Below are positions 59,716-64,000 of a stretch of 64,000 bases of DNA, one piece after another. The notes beneath the pieces were generated by a model that ran no database searches, had not been told where the DNA came from, and was given only the letters and a program-made list of their open reading frames with translations. Source of the stretch: Rhodanobacter sp. MP7CTX1 (GTDB taxonomy: Bacteria; Pseudomonadota; Gammaproteobacteria; Xanthomonadales; Rhodanobacteraceae). Every line of letters begins with the position of its first letter. Position 1 is the first letter of the stretch. The stretch is from contig NZ_JACHCN010000001.1 in NCBI RefSeq assembly GCF_014205795.1, forward strand, positions 487,188-551,187. Direction: 5' to 3'. Made by a program: the position numbers and the translations under genes.

Positions 59716-61638
59716 ATGGGCAAGATCATTGGTATCGACCTGGGCACCACGAACTCGTGCGTGTCCGTCATGGACGGCGGTGTCGCCAAGGTCATCGAGA
59801 ATTCGGAAGGTGACCGCACCACGCCGTCCATCGTGGCGTTCAACAAGGACGGCGAAGTGTTGGTGGGTGCCTCGGCCAAGCGCCAGAGCGTCACCAACCC
59901 GAAAAATACTTTCTACGCGGTGAAGCGCCTGATCGGCCGCAAGTTTACCGACGCGGAAGTGCAGAAAGACCTGCATATCGTTCCCTACGGCATCGTCGCG
60001 CATGACAACGGCGACGCCTGGGTGCAGACCTCCGACGGCAAGAAGATGGCGCCGCAGGAGATCGCTGCCAAAGTCCTCATGAAGATGAAGAAGACCGCTG
60101 AGGACTACCTCGGCGAGACGATCACCGAAGCCGTGATCACGGTGCCGGCGTACTTCAACGACAGTCAGCGTCAGGCAACCAAGGACGCGGGCAAGATTGC
60201 CGGTCTGGACGTCAAGCGCATCATCAACGAGCCGACCGCGGCCGCGCTGGCCTATGGCCTGGACAAGAAGGGCGGCGACCGCAAGATCGCGGTATACGAC
60301 CTGGGCGGCGGCACGTTCGACGTGTCGATCATCGAGATCGCTGAAGTCGACGGCGAGAAGCAGTTCGAAGTGCTGGCCACCAACGGCGACACCTTCCTTG
60401 GCGGCGAAGATTTCGACATGCGCGTCATCGATTATCTCGTTGACGAATTCAACAAGGAGCAGGGCATCGACCTGCGCAAGGATCCGCTGGCGCTGCAGCG
60501 CCTGAAGGATGCGGCCGAGCGCGCGAAGATCGAGCTGTCCACCAGTCATCAGACCGACGTGAACCTGCCGTACGTGACGGCTGACGCTTCCGGTCCGAAG
60601 CATCTGAACATCAAGCTGACCCGCGCCAAGCTGGAATCGCTGGTCGATGAACTGATCAAGCGCACCATCGAGCCGTGCCGCACCGCGTTGAACGACGCTG
60701 GCCTGCGCATATCTGACATCAACGACGTCATCCTCGTCGGTGGTCAGACCCGCATGCCGAAAGTGCAGGAGTCGGTAAAGGACTTCTTCGGCAAGGAGCC
60801 ACGCAAGGACGTCAACCCGGACGAAGCTGTTGCCGTGGGCGCAGCGATCCAGGGCGGCGTGCTGGGTGGCACCGTCAAGGACGTGCTGCTGCTTGACGTC
60901 ACCCCGCTGTCGCTCGGCATCGAGACGATGGGCGGCGTGATGACCAAGCTGATTGAGAAGAACACCACGGTGCCGACCAAGGCCGCGCAGACGTTCTCCA
61001 CCGCCGACGACAACCAGACCGCGGTGACCGTGCATGTGCTGCAGGGCGAACGCGAGCGCGCCAGCGCGAACAAGTCGCTGGGCAAGTTCGACCTGTCGGG
61101 TATCGACTCGGCTCCGCGCGGACAGCCGCAGATCGAGGTCACGTTCGACATCGATGCGAACGGCATCCTGCATGTGTCGGCCAAAGATAAGAAGACCGGC
61201 AAGGAACAGAAGATCGAGATCAAGGCCGGTTCGGGCCTGTCCGAGGACGAGATCCAGCGGATGGTCGCCGATGCCGAAGCGAACAAGGAAGAGGACAAGA
61301 AGTTCCACGAACTGGTCGCCACCCGCAACAAGGCCGATCAGCTTGTCCACGCCACGCGTACGGCTTTGAAAGAACACGGCGGCAAGGTGCCGCCGGATCA
61401 GCTCAGCAGCATCGAGGGTGCGCTGTCCGATCTTGAGAAGGCCAAGGACAGCGACGACAAGGCCGCGATCGAGTCGAAGGTCGAGAAGCTCGAGCAGACC
61501 GCGCAGGCGCTGTATGCAGCGGCTCAGGGCGGTGGTTCGGCCGATGCCGGTGCACAGCAGTCTGCACCGGGCGGATCGGCGCAGCCGGACGACGTGGTCG
61601 ATGCCGAGTTCACCGAAGTGAAAGACGACAAGAAATAA
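59716..61638 (+). CDS. dnaK: Chaperone DnaK
   Basis: DnaK is the Hsp70 chaperone. The 640-aa protein begins [21 protein letters not shown] with phosphate-binding loops, followed by [34 protein letters not shown] and [12 protein letters not shown] in the nucleotide domain, then [17 protein letters not shown] and the substrate domain. The C-terminal tail is Gly/Ala-rich and ends in [10 protein letters not shown], the co-chaperone-binding type of end. GGAG lies before the ATG. Confidence 0.98.
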   Translation: MGKIIGIDLGTTNSCVSVMDGGVAKVIENSEGDRTTPSIVAFNKDGEVLVGASAKRQSVTNPKNTFYAVKRLIGRKFTDAEVQKDLHIVPYGIVAHDNGDAWVQTSDGKKMAPQEIAAKVLMKMKKTAEDYLGETITEAVITVPAYFNDSQRQATKDAGKIAGLDVKRIINEPTAAALAYGLDKKGGDRKIAVYDLGGGTFDVSIIEIAEVDGEKQFEVLATNGDTFLGGEDFDMRVIDYLVDEFNKEQGIDLRKDPLALQRLKDAAERAKIELSTSHQTDVNLPYVTADASGPKHLNIKLTRAKLESLVDELIKRTIEPCRTALNDAGLRISDINDVILVGGQTRMPKVQESVKDFFGKEPRKDVNPDEAVAVGAAIQGGVLGGTVKDVLLLDVTPLSLGIETMGGVMTKLIEKNTTVPTKAAQTFSTADDNQTAVTVHVLQGERERASANKSLGKFDLSGIDSAPRGQPQIEVTFDIDANGILHVSAKDKKTGKEQKIEIKAGSGLSEDEIQRMVADAEANKEEDKKFHELVATRNKADQLVHATRTALKEHGGKVPPDQLSSIEGALSDLEKAKDSDDKAAIESKVEKLEQTAQALYAAAQGGGSADAGAQQSAPGGSAQPDDVVDAEFTEVKDDKK

Positions 61639-61654
61639 TTGGCGGCCCATGCCC

Positions 61655-61715
61655 GGATGATTCCCGGCACGGTCATGACTTCAGCCCGCGCCGGGAATCA
61701 TCCCGGCGCGGGCTG
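61655..61715 (+). promoter_or_regulatory. Overlapping, mutually exclusive hairpins between dnaK and dnaJ
   Basis: Segment 61655-61668 (GGATGATTCCCGGC) is complementary to 61690-61703. Segment 61682-61696 (CAGCCCGCGCCGGGA) is complementary to 61701-61715 with a 4-nt loop. The two stems share 61690-61703, so only one can form. Neither is followed by a T-run. The arrangement looks like an attenuator or an mRNA processing/stability element. Confidence 0.6.
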
Positions 61716-61782
61716 TCTGTTGAAAGCGGGGTACCGAGTCATCGGTTCCGCAGCGGCGCGACAAAGCAGTGTGGATGCATGA

Positions 61783-62907
61783 ATGAGCAAGCGTGATTAC
61801 TACGAAGTCCTGGGCGTCGAGCGCAGCGTCACCGAAGTCGAGCTGAAGAAGTCCTTCCGCCGGCTGGCGATGAAGTACCACCCTGACCGCTGTCCGGATG
61901 ATCCTGCCGCGCAGGAGAAATTCAAGGAGGCCAAGGAGGCCTACGAAGTGCTGGCCGATGCGCAGAAACGCGCGATGTACGACCAGCACGGCCACGCCGC
62001 GTTCGAGCACGGCATGGGCGGTCGCGGCGGCGCCGGTTTCGGCGACGTCGGTGACATCTTTGGCGATATTTTTGGCGATATTTTCGGCAGGAACGGTGGT
62101 GGTCGCGGTCGCCCGCGTCGTGGCGCCGACCTGCGTTACATCATGGAGCTCGATCTGGAAGAGGCCGTCTTCGGCGTCAGTCGGCAGATCGAGATCCCCA
62201 CCCAGGTCAACTGCCATCACTGCAACGGCAGTGGTTCGGAAGACGGCAAGGTCAGCAAGTGCAAGACCTGTCACGGCCACGGCCAGGTGCGCATGCAGAA
62301 CGGCATCTTCTCGATCCAGCAGGCGTGTCCGCATTGCGGCGGTACGGGTCAGACCATCGAGAAGCCATGCAAGAAGTGTCATGGCGAAGGTCGGATCGAG
62401 GAAACCCGCACGCTGTCGGTGCAGATTCCCGCCGGCGTCGACAACGGCGACCGCATCCGCCTGACCGGGCAGGGTGAAGCGGGTCCGTCGGGTACGCCCT
62501 CTGGCGACTTGTATGTGGAAGTGCATGTGCGCGAGCACGCGATCTTCCAGCGTGAAGGCAACGATCTGTATTGCGAGCTGCCAATCCGCTTCTCGCAGGC
62601 CGCGCTCGGTGCCGAGTTGCCGGTACCCACGCTGGAAGGCGAGGTGCCGATCAGCATTCCGGCAGAAACGCAGACTGGTACCCAGTTCCGTTTGCGTGGC
62701 CGCGGCGTCAAGTCGGTGCGCAATAGCCGCAACGGTGACCTGATCTGCCGCGTGGTGGTGGAAACTCCGGTGCGTCTGACCAAGCAGCAACGTGAGTTGT
62801 TCGCTTCGCTGGAAGCCACTTTTGAAGGCAACGACGACAAGCACACCCCGCGCGCGAAAGGCTGGGTCGATGGCGTGAAGCAGTTCTGGTCGAAAGTCAC
62901 TGCGTGA
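61783..62907 (+). CDS. dnaJ: Chaperone DnaJ
   Basis: DnaJ stimulates DnaK ATPase and delivers substrates. The 374-aa protein has the J domain (about 4-70, HPD in YHPDRCP), a Gly/Phe-rich linker with a repeated [10 protein letters not shown], four zinc motifs ([32 protein letters not shown]; about 145-210) and the C-terminal substrate domain. It lies 144 bp after dnaK with hairpins between. Confidence 0.97.
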   Translation: MSKRDYYEVLGVERSVTEVELKKSFRRLAMKYHPDRCPDDPAAQEKFKEAKEAYEVLADAQKRAMYDQHGHAAFEHGMGGRGGAGFGDVGDIFGDIFGDIFGRNGGGRGRPRRGADLRYIMELDLEEAVFGVSRQIEIPTQVNCHHCNGSGSEDGKVSKCKTCHGHGQVRMQNGIFSIQQACPHCGGTGQTIEKPCKKCHGEGRIEETRTLSVQIPAGVDNGDRIRLTGQGEAGPSGTPSGDLYVEVHVREHAIFQREGNDLYCELPIRFSQAALGAELPVPTLEGEVPISIPAETQTGTQFRLRGRGVKSVRNSRNGDLICRVVVETPVRLTKQQRELFASLEATFEGNDDKHTPRAKGWVDGVKQFWSKVTA

Positions 62908-62964
62908 GGCCACTGGCCCACGCGGTAGCATGTGCCGATCGACCGTTGTGACTGGAGTGTGCCG

Positions 62965-63765
62965 ATGACCCGACCCCTACGCCTCGCCATCAACGGTGCT
63001 TCCGGCCGGATGGGCGGCGCTCTATTGAACCTGCTGGATGGCGACACCCGCTTCGAGCTGGTGCATGCCGTAGTGGCGCCAGGCTCTGCCCAGGATGGTA
63101 AGCCTGTATTTACCGGCAGTGCCCATTCGCTGCGATATGCACACGACTGGGCGCAGGCTCCCGCACTCGATGTGGTCATAGATTTCAGCGGGCCTGCGGC
63201 TTTGGCTGTGGTGCTCGATCACTGCCTTGAACACGGTACCGCCCTGGTGAGCGGCACCACGGGCATCGACAGCGCACTGGAAGCACGGGTGATTGCGGCG
63301 GCTGCAAATATCGGCGTATTGCGTGCGGCAAATTTCAGTCTCGGCGTGGCCATGCTGACGAGGCTGCTGCGCGAGGCGGCCGCTGCGCTGCCGGGTTGGG
63401 ATCTGGAGATCGTCGAAGCGCATCACGGTCGCAAGCAGGACGCACCCTCGGGCACCGCACTGGCGCTGGGTCATGCGGCGGCGGCCGCGCGCGATACCAC
63501 GCTGGCAGCGGCAGCCGTCTACACCCGCGAAGGCCAAACCGGCGAGCGGGCCGAAGGCAGCATCGGTTTCGCGGTGGTGCGCGGTGGCGACATCGTCGGT
63601 GAGCACACGGCGATGCTGATCGGGCAGGGCGAACGACTGGAACTTGGCCATCGCGCCACCGACCGTTCCATTTTCGCCCGGGGTGCATTGCAGGCAGCGT
63701 TTTGGCTGAGTGGACGAGGCCCCGGTCTCTGGCAACTCGACGACGTGCTCGCCACCCCGCGTTGA
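62965..63765 (+). CDS. dapB: 4-hydroxy-tetrahydrodipicolinate reductase DapB
   Basis: DapB makes tetrahydrodipicolinate in lysine and peptidoglycan synthesis. The 266-aa protein has the NAD(P) motif INGASGRMGG (about residues 9-18), the family motif EIVEAHHGRKQDAPSGTAL with catalytic His and Lys, and the C-terminal GHRATDRSIFARGAL. ATG 62965 was chosen because an upstream ATG (62932) adds a non-conserved leader. It follows dnaJ by 57 bp, the usual order in this group. Confidence 0.96.
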   Translation: MTRPLRLAINGASGRMGGALLNLLDGDTRFELVHAVVAPGSAQDGKPVFTGSAHSLRYAHDWAQAPALDVVIDFSGPAALAVVLDHCLEHGTALVSGTTGIDSALEARVIAAAANIGVLRAANFSLGVAMLTRLLREAAAALPGWDLEIVEAHHGRKQDAPSGTALALGHAAAAARDTTLAAAAVYTREGQTGERAEGSIGFAVVRGGDIVGEHTAMLIGQGERLELGHRATDRSIFARGALQAAFWLSGRGPGLWQLDDVLATPR

Positions 63766-63831
63766 ACCCACCAATCAGCCGCCTGTAGGAGCGCACCCTG
63801 TACGCGAAGGCCTGCGGGATAACCTGTGGGA

Positions 63832-63922
63832 GCGACTTCAGTCGCGATGCTCTGGCTTGGCTTTGCTGTGTTGCTTGCTTTAGAGCTTTAGAGCAAACCC
63901 AGAGCATCGCGACTGAAGTCGC
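63832..63922. repeat. REP-type inverted pair (REPIN-like)
   Basis: Two 24-bp arms, 63832-63855 (GCGACTTCAGTCGCGATGCT and 4 more) and 63899-63922, are perfect complements around a 43-nt loop. The inner GCGACTTCAGTCGC is itself palindromic, as in REP units. A related TGTAGGAGCGCACCC stands at 63784. After 63922 to the window end I see no gene. Confidence 0.85.
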
Positions 63923-64000
63923 TTGTATGTTTGACGGCGGCGAGTCAGAAAGGGCTTGCCGGGGTGGAGGGACCTTAGCCGCATCTGGCCGTAGGCACAG

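Noticed and set aside
59341..61650. A 769-codon open frame on the minus strand opposite dnaK
   Set aside because: It mirrors the codon pattern of dnaK, one of the most certain genes here, and its product resembles no protein. High G+C codon bias commonly leaves the antisense frame open.
61681..62931. A 416-codon minus-strand frame opposite dnaJ
   Set aside because: Antisense to the zinc-finger-containing dnaJ; no independent support.

Overview
The window is a roughly 60% G+C chromosomal segment from a gammaproteobacterium, most likely of the Rhodanobacteraceae (Dyella, Rhodanobacter or Luteibacter type). This rests on gene content and order (rne/rluC, nfuA, ssrA, smpB-ratA-rnfH, bamE/fur, recN-hrcA-grpE-dnaK-dnaJ-dapB), a Fur lacking the zinc-binding Cys pair, and a REP-type repeat at the right edge. 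No identity search was possible, so genus is inference.

Layout. 1-5850: molybdenum cofactor operon (moeA-like fragment, moaA, moaC, mobA, moaD, a MoaE-MoeB-rhodanese fusion, moeA, a small conserved gene), mostly with 4-bp overlaps. 5925-11896: SDR oxidoreductase divergent from a GlxA-type regulator, a DHA2 exporter, and a Tat-exported molybdopterin oxidoreductase lipoprotein with a cytochrome b partner, a likely consumer of the cofactor. 12325-19017: TonB-dependent receptor, DUF3147 protein, and a HupE/TPR/DUF4331 cluster. 19875-23142: a complete acyl-homoserine lactone quorum-sensing locus (luxR, rsaM-like, luxI, PAS-PAS-HTH regulator) with two recognisable lux boxes. 23269-33189: small accessory genes, including two paralogues of an unnamed small-protein family, creatininase-like and beta-propeller exported proteins, a lipase, DinB, an H-NS protein with a histone H1-like tail, and a GacA/UvrY regulator. 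33469-40233: rne, rluC, phhB, nfuA and two cytochromes c.

40547-47884: tmRNA (ssrA) with a 7-kb integrative element inserted at its 3' end. The element has a tyrosine integrase, GGGGGTAAC repeats near both ends, a near-duplicate of the ssrA 3' end as right boundary, an AlpA-like regulator, a split primase/DUF3987 replication module, small unknown genes and an XRE regulator. It looks like a P4-like satellite or small integrative element.

47937-64000: host backbone resumes with a receiver whose phospho-acceptor Asp is Glu, a DUF4239 membrane protein, a ChaA-type antiporter, smpB, ratA, rnfH, bamE, fur, a candidate structured RNA, a divergent UhpB/UhpA-type two-component pair around a perfect palindrome, recN, and the heat-shock operon hrcA-grpE-dnaK-dnaJ followed by dapB and a REP inverted pair.

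Best candidates for new biology: the quorum-sensing locus with its PAS-HTH regulator, the small-protein family at 23269 and 31727, the ssrA element with its repeat arms and a long palindrome inside a gene, the mutually exclusive hairpins between dnaK and dnaJ, and the GGA-loop RNA beside fur.
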